Positions 41,294 to 49,620 of a DNA stretch of 49,620 nucleotides are shown one piece after another. This stretch comes from Treponemataceae bacterium (GTDB lineage: Bacteria; Spirochaetota; Spirochaetia; Treponematales; Treponemataceae). Location: assembly GCA_024685655.1 (NCBI GenBank), contig JAIKVO010000067.1, forward strand, positions 1-49,620. Direction: 5' to 3'. The position numbers and the translations under genes are program-made. Each line of letters begins with the position of its first letter. Within the stretch, counting starts at the first letter, position 1. Under the pieces are notes generated by a model that saw nothing but the letters and a program-made list of their open reading frames with translations, did not search any database and had not been told where the DNA came from.

Positions 41294-42135
41294 TGCTCTA
41301 TCTCCCTGCGTTTTGTAATTTTAAGCTGAATCAGCGCGATTGCAGCAACCATTATCGTGAACAAAACCGCTTTTGCCTGTCCGACTCCCTCGTATCCGAC
41401 TCGTCGGTAGAACGTATTGTATATGTTGAGGGCAAGCATTTCAGACTGATTTCCCGGCTCTCCTGCTGTGAGGGAGAGGTTCTGGTCAAAAAGCTTAAAC
41501 CCGTTTGTCAGCGTCATAAAAAGACAAATCGTAATTGACGGCATTACGGAAGGAATTATTATCTTGAAAAGCGTACGCCAGTATCCGGCTCCGTCAATCG
41601 CCGCAGCTTCCAACATATCAGAAGAGATATTCTGAATCGCCGCAATGTAGATAACCATCATGTAACCGACGTTCTGCCAGTTCATAAGTACGACAAGTCC
41701 CCAGAATCCGTATTTAGCATCGGAAACGATTGTCGCATCGTACTTCAAAAGCACGCCGTTTATTATCACCTGCCAAATCCAACCAAGGACGATACCACCG
41801 ATAAGATTTGGCATAAAAAAGATTGTTCTGAAAACATTCGTGCCCTTTATTCCGCGCGTAAGCATTATAGCGAGCGCAAACGCGATTATGTTTATGGAGA
41901 GCACAGTCACAATCGTGAATTTCACGGTGAACCAAAGTGCATGGCTGAAATTGTTGTCGATCATGAATGCTTTAATGTAGTTTGCGAATCCTACGAAAGT
42001 AACGTCATTCAGATTACGGAAATCACAGAATGAAAGATATATACCCATGAACATAGGTACAAGAAATGCTATAAGAAAGCAAATTAACCCCGGCAATGCG
42101 AACAGGGCAAAATATTTTCGTAAGGTTTTCTCCAT
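41290..42135 (-). CDS. Carbohydrate ABC transporter permease, MalF/UgpA type
   Basis: 281 residues from MEKTLRKYFALFALPG; the GGGGA site upstream favours this over the ATG at 42186. Six membrane segments, FVGFANYIKAF, the EAA loop LEAAAIDGAGYWRTLFKIIIP, and LTNGFKLFDQNLSLTAGEPGNQ with SEMLALNIYNTFY are family standard. It pairs with the downstream MalG-type subunit; the binding protein gene is upstream, separated by a gap containing a hairpin. Confidence 0.9.
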   Translation of the reverse strand: MEKTLRKYFALFALPGLICFLIAFLVPMFMGIYLSFCDFRNLNDVTFVGFANYIKAFMIDNNFSHALWFTVKFTIVTVLSINIIAFALAIMLTRGIKGTNVFRTIFFMPNLIGGIVLGWIWQVIINGVLLKYDATIVSDAKYGFWGLVVLMNWQNVGYMMVIYIAAIQNISSDMLEAAAIDGAGYWRTLFKIIIPSVMPSITICLFMTLTNGFKLFDQNLSLTAGEPGNQSEMLALNIYNTFYRRVGYEGVGQAKAVLFTIMVAAIALIQLKITKRREIEQ

Positions 42136-42212
42136 AAAAATCCCCAAACGGACAATACCGGCTTCATACCGGAATCTGCGTCCCAAAATTAACTAACAAC
42201 AATATTATTGAC

Positions 42213-42266
42213 GAAAAGCCGCCTTTACCAATGGGAAGGACGCAATCTCCGCATCAGGAAAGGCGG
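42213..42266 (-). terminator. Hairpin between binding protein and permease genes
   Basis: Minus strand CCGCCTTT (42259-42266) pairs with AAAGGCGG (42219-42226), followed by CTTTTC. Such hairpins often trim transcription so that binding protein exceeds permease; termination is probably partial. Confidence 0.45.
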
Positions 42267-42327
42267 TTGAAGCAGTTCCAAAACTCGTCTGACTTTTGAA
42301 ACTGCCACGATTTCCTTTTATATCAGG

Positions 42328-43677
42328 TTATTTCTTGAGTGAAACTTCCTTAGCCCACTCATCAACAGCTATTTTCTCAACTGCTGCCCAGTCGCACTTG
42401 CCCTCGAAGTAAGCAAGAAGTGCTGAACCGAAAGAGTCTTTCCATGCCTCAGATGGAATAGCAGCGAATGTCCATGTTACAGATGAAACTCCATCTTTGT
42501 TCATCCAAATTGAAACCTGCTGTGAAAGCGGATCAGATGGCAGCTCGTTCTCTGCGAACGTATTGAACGGTGTGATGAAGTTGAGCTTTGTTGAAACAAG
42601 TTTCTTTCCTGTTGCAGAGCCGAAAAGCCAAGAAAGGAAGATATCCGCGCCTTTCTGAGCCTCAGCAGAAGCATTCTTGTTGATACAAAGATAGTTTTCA
42701 GTTCCTACACAAAGGCCCATTTTCTCCTCTCCAGGAATTCCTGTGTAAATCGGGAGGAATTTGATGTCTGAGCTTGCAACCTTGTTGCCGTCTACACCTA
42801 GAATCTGAGAAGCACCCCAGTTTCCGTTCTGAACCATAGCGCACTGGCCAAGAGCGAACTCTGCCATAGCTTCGTCAACGGTCTTTGAACCAAGAAGAGT
42901 CTTTGCTGTAAGGCTGTTGTTCGTATAAAGGTCCATAAGATTCTGGAACTGCTTTCCGTATTTGAAAGTAATTTCCTTCTGTGCAAGACCAGTTGTGATT
43001 GTTGACTCGTTCGGGTTGATGTCAAGGAATTCCTGATAAAGAGGAACGTTTACAGCGTGTGTCTGCCATCTCCACTGGTTTCCGGCAGCCATTGATGTAG
43101 AAGCGAAAACGCCTTTGATTCCGAGAGCATCTTTCTTTGCCTGCATATCCTCTACAACTGCTTTGAGTGTGGCGAAATCTTTGATCTCGTCCATTGATTT
43201 AACTGTTGTAGCTCTGTCTGCAAGTGCGAAATACTTGTTCATGATAGCGTTGTTATAGATAATACCATAACCTTCTACAGCATAAGGAATAGCAGCTGGA
43301 TTTCCGTTAAGGCTGAGAGCCATTGATTTGTCACCAAGAATCTTGTAGAACTCTGTTCCAGAAAGATCCGCAGCAACATTCTTCTGGTTAGCAAGACCAA
43401 CCGGACCGTTTACCTGGAAAATTACCGGTGGCTTTGATTTAGCAACTTCGCTGTTGAATGTCTGCTCGTATGTTCCAGATGCAGCTGTAACTACTTTGAG
43501 CGTGTATCCCGGATTCTCTTTTTCGAAAGCAGGCGCAACTTCAGTCTCGTAAACATCTGCTACTTCCGGTTTGAAGTTAAGGAAGTAAATCTCTGTTGTG
43601 GATTCCTTCTTTCCGCCTGCAAAAACAACTGCACAGGCAAGCACCAGGACCAAAAGAACACTGATTGTCTTTCTCAT
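42328..43677 (-). CDS. Extracellular sugar-binding protein of an ABC importer
   Basis: 449 residues from MRKTISVLLVLVLACAVVFAG, chosen for its AGAGGAGA ribosome site and signal peptide; the frame runs back to 43785 without support. Cleavage before GGKKES is likely; VLAC is a poor lipobox, so lipidation is doubtful. The domain contains IYFLNFKPEVADVYE, PVIFQVNG, AIPYAVEGYGIIYNNAIM, GQCAMVQNGNWGA and CVGTENYLCINKNAS, matching family 1 solute-binding proteins. The ligand is probably an oligosaccharide. First gene of the importer operon, under the LacI-type operator upstream. Confidence 0.9.
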   Translation of the reverse strand: MRKTISVLLVLVLACAVVFAGGKKESTTEIYFLNFKPEVADVYETEVAPAFEKENPGYTLKVVTAASGTYEQTFNSEVAKSKPPVIFQVNGPVGLANQKNVAADLSGTEFYKILGDKSMALSLNGNPAAIPYAVEGYGIIYNNAIMNKYFALADRATTVKSMDEIKDFATLKAVVEDMQAKKDALGIKGVFASTSMAAGNQWRWQTHAVNVPLYQEFLDINPNESTITTGLAQKEITFKYGKQFQNLMDLYTNNSLTAKTLLGSKTVDEAMAEFALGQCAMVQNGNWGASQILGVDGNKVASSDIKFLPIYTGIPGEEKMGLCVGTENYLCINKNASAEAQKGADIFLSWLFGSATGKKLVSTKLNFITPFNTFAENELPSDPLSQQVSIWMNKDGVSSVTWTFAAIPSEAWKDSFGSALLAYFEGKCDWAAVEKIAVDEWAKEVSLKK

Positions 43678-43816
43678 CTTTTTTGTCTCCTCTTTTATAC
43701 GCGCATTCTGATTAATTACAGATACACGGTATGTGAAAAATATCGCAGCAGCTTGAACGCACACAAACTTCTGCCAGCCGCACATCAGTTTTATGATGAT
43801 ATAGGCTACGATTTAT

Positions 43817-43845
43817 ACAGTAAACCGGTTTACTAAACCTGTCAA
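43817..43845 (-). promoter_or_regulatory. Sugar importer promoter with LacI-type operator in the spacer
   Basis: Minus strand TTGACA (43840-43845, perfect -35), 17 bp, TACTGT (43817-43822). Between them lies the 16-base perfect palindrome AGTAAACCGGTTTACT (43819-43834), the classic LacI/GalR-family shape with a central CG. Binding there would block polymerase; the regulator gene is not in the window. Confidence 0.75.
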
Positions 43846-43903
43846 GTCTTTTTTTTGATTTTTTTTCATCGCGGGGGAAGCCTTGCTATATGTCGTACAC
43901 CCA

Positions 43904-43931
43904 TTGCACATGAAAAGTAACCGTGTATAAT
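43904..43931 (+). promoter_or_regulatory. Promoter of the second ABC exporter, near-leaderless
   Basis: TTGCAC (43904-43909), 16 bp, perfect TATAAT (43926-43931), 9 bases to the ATG at 43941. Confidence 0.65.
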
Positions 43932-43940
43932 GTACGCATT

Positions 43941-44678
43941 ATGTTTAATCTTGAGAATATTGCAAAGACTTATGCCAAAACACACACAAGAGCCGTGTCA
44001 GATTTAACTCTGACTATAAACAACGGAGAGATTTTCGGTTTTCTCGGCCCGAACGGCGCGGGAAAAACAACAACGATAAAGCTTCTTACAGGTATTCTGA
44101 CGCCAGACGAAGGTTCCATAACAGTGGACGGTTTCTCGCTCAAAGACGACCCGATAAACGCGAAAAAACGAATTTCATTCGTTCCTGATACACCGGAGAC
44201 ATTCTCAAAACTGAAAGCGAGCGAATACATCAATTTTATAGCGGATGTATACGGGATTCCGACAGAAGAACGGCAGCAACGCATAAAAAAATACGCAGAG
44301 ATGTTCGGAATCTCCGATGTTCTGAAATCCCCGATATCAAGCTTTTCACACGGAATGAAGCAAAAATTGTTTCTTACAGCGAGTCTTGTTACCGACCCCG
44401 ACAACTGGATTCTTGACGAACCGATGGTCGGGCTGGACCCGGAATCCGCATTCAAACTTAAGGAACTCATGCGAGAGCGTGCTGCTGCAGGAAAGACAGT
44501 TTTCTTTTCCACGCATGTAATGGAAGTTGCAGAAAAACTTTGTGACAGAATTGGTATCATAAAGAAGGGAAAAATTGTTTTCTGCGGCACTCAGGAAGAG
44601 CTTAAGGCTCAGCATGGCGGAGCCGCCAAGACGCTGGAGCAGATATTCCTGGAGCTTACGGCTGAATCTGGAGAATAA
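43941..44678 (+). CDS. ABC transporter ATP-binding protein (ABC-2 exporter type)
   Basis: 245 residues from MFNLENIAKTYAK. Walker A GPNGAGKTTT, signature FSHGMKQKLFLTASL, Walker B NWILDEPMVGLDPE and H-loop STHVMEVAE are all present. The GTG at 43923, though in frame, lies before the -10 box and is excluded. It energises the permease gene that follows 6 bases after its stop. Substrate unknown; the DEPMVGLDP variant and the ABC-2 partner indicate an exporter of lipids, peptides or drugs. Confidence 0.9.
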   Translation: MFNLENIAKTYAKTHTRAVSDLTLTINNGEIFGFLGPNGAGKTTTIKLLTGILTPDEGSITVDGFSLKDDPINAKKRISFVPDTPETFSKLKASEYINFIADVYGIPTEERQQRIKKYAEMFGISDVLKSPISSFSHGMKQKLFLTASLVTDPDNWILDEPMVGLDPESAFKLKELMRERAAAGKTVFFSTHVMEVAEKLCDRIGIIKKGKIVFCGTQEELKAQHGGAAKTLEQIFLELTAESGE

Positions 44679-44684
44679 ACATCC

Positions 44685-46454
44685 ATGAGCATGATTTTTA
44701 AACTTGCAAAGTTATATTTAAGCCAGATGCTCTCGTTCAGCAGCATAAAAGACGGCTTCACACAGGGCGGCAAAAAAGCACTGAAAAGCATAGGTGTAAT
44801 CATTCTGATACTTTACTGCGTGGGCGTATTCGGCTTTTTGTACATAACAATAGCCGGTCTTTTCTACAGCTCGCTCGCCGCTTCCGGAATGTCCCACATT
44901 TTTCCGCTTATGCTCGGATTCGCGATACTCGTAATAACGTTCATCTTCGGATTTTTAACGACACTTGGAACATACACGTCCGCGCAAAATGAAGAACTTC
45001 TGCTTTCTCTGCCCCTCAAGGACAAGCAGCTTTTTCTTGCAAAATTCATCAGTACATCAGTATGCGAACTGCCTATTTCATTTGCTTTCATAACGATCGG
45101 AGCAGTGATATACGCAAAAAACGAAGGGCTTCTCGGTAATCCGCTACTGTATGTCTCCATTCTGGTAAACTCCCTCGCGATGCCGCTTATAATTCTCGCG
45201 ATTTGCTACATTCTTGTAGTGCTTATACTTAATGCATTCAGCTTCCTTAAAAACAAAGCTATTCTCCTTGGAATAAGCACGGCATGTCTTCTTATAGCAG
45301 TACTTGGCCTGAATTTTTCTTACCAAAACCTGATGTTTTCAGCGGCAATAGACGGCATTCCAGAGGAAATGCTTGCTTCGGTAACTGACAAACTTTCGGG
45401 TGCAGGAAAAATACTCATGCCTGTAAAATGGTTCGCAGAAAGCTTCAGCGACCTTGACACATCAGCAGTAAGCGTGCTCCTTAAGCTTTTACTTTTGCTG
45501 GCCAGCTCTGCTGTCTTTTTGTTCCTCATTTTGCCGTTGATTTCACCGCTTTATAGAAAGACAATAATCGGTTTCAACGAGACTTCTGCCAAAAAGCTTT
45601 CAAAAGACAAAATCGACACGTTCATCCAGAACGATATAAAGTCAACGCCAATTCTTAAGGCACTTATTATACGTGATTTCAAAAGCCTGATTCGAGAACC
45701 GGCTTGGCTCACGAACGGTCCTCTCATCATTTTGCTTTTACCGCTGATAATGGGAATTACAGTTTACATCAGCATAAAAAGCAACACCAATGCCGAAGAA
45801 CTTAAAAACGTGTTTGGCTCTTTCCGCCAGCAAATTCTTATGTACATAGAACAGGGTGAAGACGCTAAAAACTCCATTCTGTACGCAGCTGCCGGAATAT
45901 CCGCGATTTGCGCAATCTTCACCGGATGCAACACTTTTGTCGCGGCTTCGGCAATATCGCGTGAAGGAAAAGGGCTTTCAAACCTGATGGCTCTGCCGGT
46001 TTCATGGAATTCTATTTTCACCGCGAAAATAATCCACGCAATGATTTACTCGGTGTTCACAACGCTACTTGCTACAATAGCGATGGCGGTTGTCATGGGC
46101 TTTCTTCAAATACCGCTTTCGATAAAGGATATAGTATTTGCATATACCGCGATGATAGGATTTTCGCTCGTCTTCAGCTTCATTCTGCAAGTTGTGGCGA
46201 TGGCAATAGATACAACTTCACCTAAATTGGACTGGGAGAATCCTTCTGCAGCACTGAAACGGAATATGAATACGATGTTCTCGATGCTTGTGACGATGGG
46301 AATTGTCGTGCTTATTATAGCAGCAGGGATATTCCTGCTGCCACAAAAACTGGAGTCGATACTCGTGCTTACGCTTGTGAGCGCCCTTCTGGCAATTCCT
46401 TTATGGAAGTACTTTCTGAAGTTCGCAAAGAAAGCCCTGCTTCATCGATTTTAA
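44685..46454 (+). CDS. Large ABC-2-type permease
   Basis: 589 residues with about 12 membrane segments in two halves, divided by a charged loop ([20 protein letters not shown], then [15 protein letters not shown] near residue 325). The second half includes [19 protein letters not shown], the ABC-2 coupling motif. A GGAG site lies 11 bases before the ATG. The last 86 bases overlap the 3' end of the convergent chemoreceptor gene. Confidence 0.85.
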   Translation: MSMIFKLAKLYLSQMLSFSSIKDGFTQGGKKALKSIGVIILILYCVGVFGFLYITIAGLFYSSLAASGMSHIFPLMLGFAILVITFIFGFLTTLGTYTSAQNEELLLSLPLKDKQLFLAKFISTSVCELPISFAFITIGAVIYAKNEGLLGNPLLYVSILVNSLAMPLIILAICYILVVLILNAFSFLKNKAILLGISTACLLIAVLGLNFSYQNLMFSAAIDGIPEEMLASVTDKLSGAGKILMPVKWFAESFSDLDTSAVSVLLKLLLLLASSAVFLFLILPLISPLYRKTIIGFNETSAKKLSKDKIDTFIQNDIKSTPILKALIIRDFKSLIREPAWLTNGPLIILLLPLIMGITVYISIKSNTNAEELKNVFGSFRQQILMYIEQGEDAKNSILYAAAGISAICAIFTGCNTFVAASAISREGKGLSNLMALPVSWNSIFTAKIIHAMIYSVFTTLLATIAMAVVMGFLQIPLSIKDIVFAYTAMIGFSLVFSFILQVVAMAIDTTSPKLDWENPSAALKRNMNTMFSMLVTMGIVVLIIAAGIFLLPQKLESILVLTLVSALLAIPLWKYFLKFAKKALLHRF

Positions 46455-48300
46455 AGAAATCTATAACCTCAAGCAGATTGTGCGAATGGGCAGAAAGCTC
46501 CTCTGCCATCGCCGCAAGCTGCTCAGAGAACGAAGCGTTCTGCTGTACGACCGAGCTAAGCTCATCAATCGTACGGCGGATTGCTTGCGTTCCAGTTTCC
46601 TGGCTTCTGTTAGACTCTTCTATCTCCTGCATCAGTTTCTCAGTCTTGTCAACCTCGTTGATTATTGTATCAAGAACAGCTACAGCTGAATCTGTCATCT
46701 GGACGGTAGTAACAGAAAGCGCACTTATGTCCGCGGCAGAAGTACGGCTGCTCTCGGCAAGACGGCGGACTTCACCCGCAACGACCGCAAAGCCTTTTCC
46801 AGCCTCACCTACACGAGCAGCCTCTATAGCAGCATTAAGCGCAAGCAAGTTCGTGTTCGAAGCGATTTTTTCTATTACAGTTATCTTCTTCGCTATATCT
46901 TTTATGGAGGCTACTGCTTGCGTAATAGTCTCACCTCCGCTCCGAGTATCTTCTACAGCCTGACGTGCTATGCGGCTTGTCTCCTCGGTGTTGTGACTCG
47001 TCTCCGAAATTGCTTCCGACATATCTGCAACTGCTTCCGCAATGCTCTGGGTAGACGCAGCCTGCTCAGAAGTACGGCTCGAAAGATCCATACTCGTCGA
47101 ACTGATTATACTTGCTTTGCTTGCAAGCTCTGCTGCGCTGACACTTACCTTTGAAATAACTTCTGTAAGCTGCCCAGAAAGAGTCATTGCTGTCCGGCCT
47201 ATCTCACCAATTTCGTCTTTACGGCGACAAGCCTTTTGCATCATCATCTTATCTTTATCTGTATCAACAAGATTTCCTGACGTAATTTTAGCAAGATAAT
47301 CGCGTATCGATTTAATTGGCTTAACAAGATGGCTTACATAAAGCAACGTTATAATGAATGCCCCGACAATTACATCGAGGGTGACAGCAAAAACGTAATA
47401 TGAAAGCGTTCCTTTCATTGCAAGTGCTTTTTTCTCCAGAACCTCCGCAAAAAGGAACCAGCCGTACTCAGGAATCGGCGTATATGAGTTTATATAACGC
47501 TGTCCATCGGTATACAAGTAAGACGAACATCCCGATTCTCCAGAAAACGCTTTTTCGAAAATCGCTATGAAAGCAGGATCTCCCTTTGACGAAACGGCTG
47601 TTTCGTAAACATTTTCCTCAGCCTCGATGCAAGCAAAATCCAAATCAGCGATTGTTTTTCCCGTTTTATCAGAAATCCAAAGGTTTACAGTCTCTTCTGT
47701 GGCAAGCTCGGCTAAAGCATCGCTCAAAAAATGCGCATCTGCGACAGCAAAAAGAACACCGAACATAGTTCCGTCAGAATAATATGCCGGCTGAGAATAG
47801 ACGATAACCCAAACATTGTCAGACTTTGCGTGCATCGGGGTTGTAACAAAACGCTCACCCTGAAAAGCCGCCTTAAAATAGTCACGCTCCGAAATATCCG
47901 ATGAATTTCCGTTCGTCATTACCGTTATTCCGTTCATATCAGCAATTCCGTAGCGCAAAATACCGAACTCGGCATCTGCCTTTGCAGAGACTTTAAGAAC
48001 CTCAACCTTATCAGTTATTGAAAGATCTTTATCAAGGACAGCCTGATGGTGGGAAATTGTATCAAGGATTCTTTGCTGCGCAGAAACTTTCGCAGTAACT
48101 ATTTCAGCTGTTTTAATCGCATTATCAGTTAGTCTGCCTCGAACTTCTTTTTCCAGAGCCTTTGATGAAACGGCTAGAAAAATATTCCCAGTGATGACGC
48201 AAGAACAAAGTGCAATAAGAGTAACAATTACGACGAGCTTAACTTTGATACTTCCAATTCGTATCTTTTCTACAGTAACCTTTTTGCCAAATAATTTCAT
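46369..48300 (-). CDS. Methyl-accepting chemotaxis protein with dCache sensor
   Basis: 643 residues from [17 protein letters not shown], with AGGAGGAG upstream; an earlier ATG at 48366 lacks a site. Membrane segment about 21-45, a periplasmic dCache-type domain ([55 protein letters not shown]), second segment about 315-337, HAMP ([20 protein letters not shown]), and the signalling hairpin with [20 protein letters not shown] and [13 protein letters not shown]. No CheR-binding pentapeptide ends the protein. It should feed the CheA/CheW array that controls the periplasmic flagella. The ligand is unknown. Confidence 0.93.
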   Translation of the reverse strand: MKLFGKKVTVEKIRIGSIKVKLVVIVTLIALCSCVITGNIFLAVSSKALEKEVRGRLTDNAIKTAEIVTAKVSAQQRILDTISHHQAVLDKDLSITDKVEVLKVSAKADAEFGILRYGIADMNGITVMTNGNSSDISERDYFKAAFQGERFVTTPMHAKSDNVWVIVYSQPAYYSDGTMFGVLFAVADAHFLSDALAELATEETVNLWISDKTGKTIADLDFACIEAEENVYETAVSSKGDPAFIAIFEKAFSGESGCSSYLYTDGQRYINSYTPIPEYGWFLFAEVLEKKALAMKGTLSYYVFAVTLDVIVGAFIITLLYVSHLVKPIKSIRDYLAKITSGNLVDTDKDKMMMQKACRRKDEIGEIGRTAMTLSGQLTEVISKVSVSAAELASKASIISSTSMDLSSRTSEQAASTQSIAEAVADMSEAISETSHNTEETSRIARQAVEDTRSGGETITQAVASIKDIAKKITVIEKIASNTNLLALNAAIEAARVGEAGKGFAVVAGEVRRLAESSRTSAADISALSVTTVQMTDSAVAVLDTIINEVDKTEKLMQEIEESNRSQETGTQAIRRTIDELSSVVQQNASFSEQLAAMAEELSAHSHNLLEVIDFFKIDEAGLSLRTSESTSIKELPEGRSQA

Positions 48301-48521
48301 AAAGCTCCTCCTATAAGACCGCATAGCATCTGTATTATCATTTTCCTTGAAACAATGATAAAGCAACTTTTTTTTACAGATATATGAAGGTTTTATAAAA
48401 ATAGGTAAAAAATTACAGTATTAGAGAACCACATTTTTTATAGCTCCATTTTCTACAATTTATCTTTTATTCGTACCGAGGAGCGATTAATACTCTGTAT
48501 GCGGCTTATATTTCGCAGCGC

Positions 48522-48550
48522 TTCACAATTCTTTTTTTTTGATGTATCAA
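48522..48550 (+). promoter_or_regulatory. birA promoter, leaderless configuration
   Basis: TTCACA (48522-48527), 17 bp containing a T10 tract, TATCAA (48545-48550), 6 bases to the ATG at 48557. Moderate match to consensus. Confidence 0.45.
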
Positions 48551-48556
48551 TATTGC

Positions 48557-49620
48557 ATGACAACAAAGGACAAAGTTCTTGAAGAACTAACATCAGCAGG
48601 CGGAAAAGCTGTATCGGGCGAATCACTCGCACAAAAATGCGGGGTGAGCCGTGCCGCTATATGGAAGGCAGTTTCAGCGCTGCGCGAAAAAGGTTTCGAT
48701 ATAGAAGGAATGCCAAACGGCGGTTATGCGCTTTCAGATACGGATATATGCACGCCGGAGCTTTTTCACAAAACGTTTTCAGAAACTTTCCCGGATTTTG
48801 CCGATTGTCACACAGAATGGCTCAAAGAAATAGATTCAACGAACACTTATGCAAAACGGCTCCTTTCTGAATGCGGCAACTTAAGAACCGCAGACGGAAT
48901 GCTGACCCCGGCAGGAGAAAAATATCACCGTGCGGTAATTGTCGCAGAAAGCCAGACAGCAGGCCGCGGACGGCTTGGACGCACTTTCATTTCGCCTGAT
49001 AAAACAGGCATATACCTTTCTGTAATATACGCACCTTCCGGCGGAATTACGAAACCAGCTGTGATAACGGCATTTGCCGCCGTTGCAGTTTGCAGGGCGA
49101 TAAAGAATCTTTACAGGATAGAACCTTATATAAAATGGATAAATGATATTTTCGTGGAAAACGGCGGTGTGCGTAAAAAAGCTGTAGGAATTCTGGCGGA
49201 GGGCATAACAAATTTCGAAACACACTCAATTGAGTCGGCAATAATCGGAATCGGACTGAATTTAAAACCGTCAAAAGATCTAGTTTCTGATGAAATGCGG
49301 AATATCGCGGGGTTCATTGCTGAAGCAAACACAGAAAACGCAATAACATCCGGAGCCGGGTCAAACGCAGCCGTAAGCCGTTGCCGGCTTGCTGCGGAGG
49401 TTGCAGGGCAGCTTCTGCGGATATATGACGAACCGAACGAAAAAGTAATGGCAGAGTATAAGGCGCTTATGTTTCTTATCGGGCAGACGCTTGAGGTTCA
49501 CCCGATAATCGGTGACGAAAAATCTGTCTACACGGCAACGGCAGTCGATATTGACGAAAATGCCGGACTGATTGTCAGGCTCAAGGACGGTACGACAAAA
49601 ACGCTTTCTTCTGGCGAAGT
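48557..49620 (+). CDS. birA: Bifunctional biotin ligase/repressor BirA, 3' end beyond window
   Basis: 354 residues are visible; the gene runs off the right edge. An N-terminal winged helix (ESLAQKCGVSRAAIWKAVSA) and wing (GMPNGGYALS) is followed by the ligase domain: EIDSTNTYAK, VAESQTAGRGRLGRTF, the lysine in YIKWINDIFV, GILAEG and GIGLNLKP. It attaches biotin to carboxylase carrier proteins, and the HTH suggests it also represses biotin genes. KWIND in place of KWPND and an insert of about 15 residues after LLSECGN are minor deviations. Leaderless start. Confidence 0.93.
   Translation, partial: MTTKDKVLEELTSAGGKAVSGESLAQKCGVSRAAIWKAVSALREKGFDIEGMPNGGYALSDTDICTPELFHKTFSETFPDFADCHTEWLKEIDSTNTYAKRLLSECGNLRTADGMLTPAGEKYHRAVIVAESQTAGRGRLGRTFISPDKTGIYLSVIYAPSGGITKPAVITAFAAVAVCRAIKNLYRIEPYIKWINDIFVENGGVRKKAVGILAEGITNFETHSIESAIIGIGLNLKPSKDLVSDEMRNIAGFIAEANTENAITSGAGSNAAVSRCRLAAEVAGQLLRIYDEPNEKVMAEYKALMFLIGQTLEVHPIIGDEKSVYTATAVDIDENAGLIVRLKDGTTKTLSSGE

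Noticed and set aside
43923-43940. GTG at 43923 as start of the ABC ATPase
   Set aside because: It lies before the TATAAT box, so it would not be in the mRNA; the ATG at 43941 fits the family N-terminus.
1-49620. Prophage, transposase, integrase, rRNA or tRNA genes
   Set aside because: Looked for on both strands; no recognisable sequence of these types was found.

Overview
The window reads as a chromosomal segment of a spirochaete, most likely a Treponema-like bacterium. The case rests on gene content: a very long TPR protein resembling the spirochaete periplasmic flagellar collar protein FlcA, a DUF2259 secreted protein, a GldA/GldF/GldG/DUF4340 ABC operon, a dCache chemotaxis receptor and several lineage-specific secreted proteins. 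There are no rRNA or tRNA genes, no transposases, no phage genes and no CRISPR array. Both window edges cut a gene: a metallophosphoesterase on the left and birA on the right.

Layout. Positions 1-11.2 kb hold a metallophosphoesterase and hisC (minus strand), a large unrecognised protein, ssb, a U32 peptidase, a tandem pair of Wzz-like two-membrane-segment proteins ending in a strong terminator, and an exported lamin-tail-like protein. Positions 11.3-21 kb hold small secreted and membrane proteins, a dolichol-kinase-family (CTP-dependent lipid kinase) gene downstream of the FlcA-like gene, a CBM48-like secreted protein and a cysteine desulfurase with an odd Gly/Ala/Ser/Cys-rich insert. Positions 21-29.5 kb hold a REC-GGDEF-EAL-PAS-HATPase signalling protein and the four-gene, translationally coupled Gld-type ABC operon.

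Positions 29.4-34.4 kb form an AT-rich accessory-looking block: a Lon-type AAA+ ATPase without a protease domain, a SpoT-like HD protein upstream of it in the same operon, and a divergent STAND-like NTPase. Two TAGGA-n4-TCCTA palindromes lie in the shared promoter region, and a 64-bp tandem repeat and a palindromic element sit at the left edge. This is the best candidate for an undescribed system. Positions 34.5-49.6 kb return to a conventional gene set: a sensor-less hybrid histidine kinase, a sugar isomerase/epimerase-like TIM barrel, a FeoA-FeoB fusion, a DUF1848 protein, a carbohydrate ABC importer (binding protein plus two permeases, no ATPase) with a LacI-type operator in its promoter, a second ABC exporter pair, an MCP and birA.

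Two genome-wide habits stand out. First, many genes have a sigma70-type -10 box ending 6-10 bp before the start codon and no Shine-Dalgarno sequence, which implies leaderless or nearly leaderless mRNAs, while other genes have strong AGGAGG-type sites. Second, intergenic gaps are decorated with GC-rich palindromic elements. All functional assignments come from reading motifs by eye; no database search was possible.
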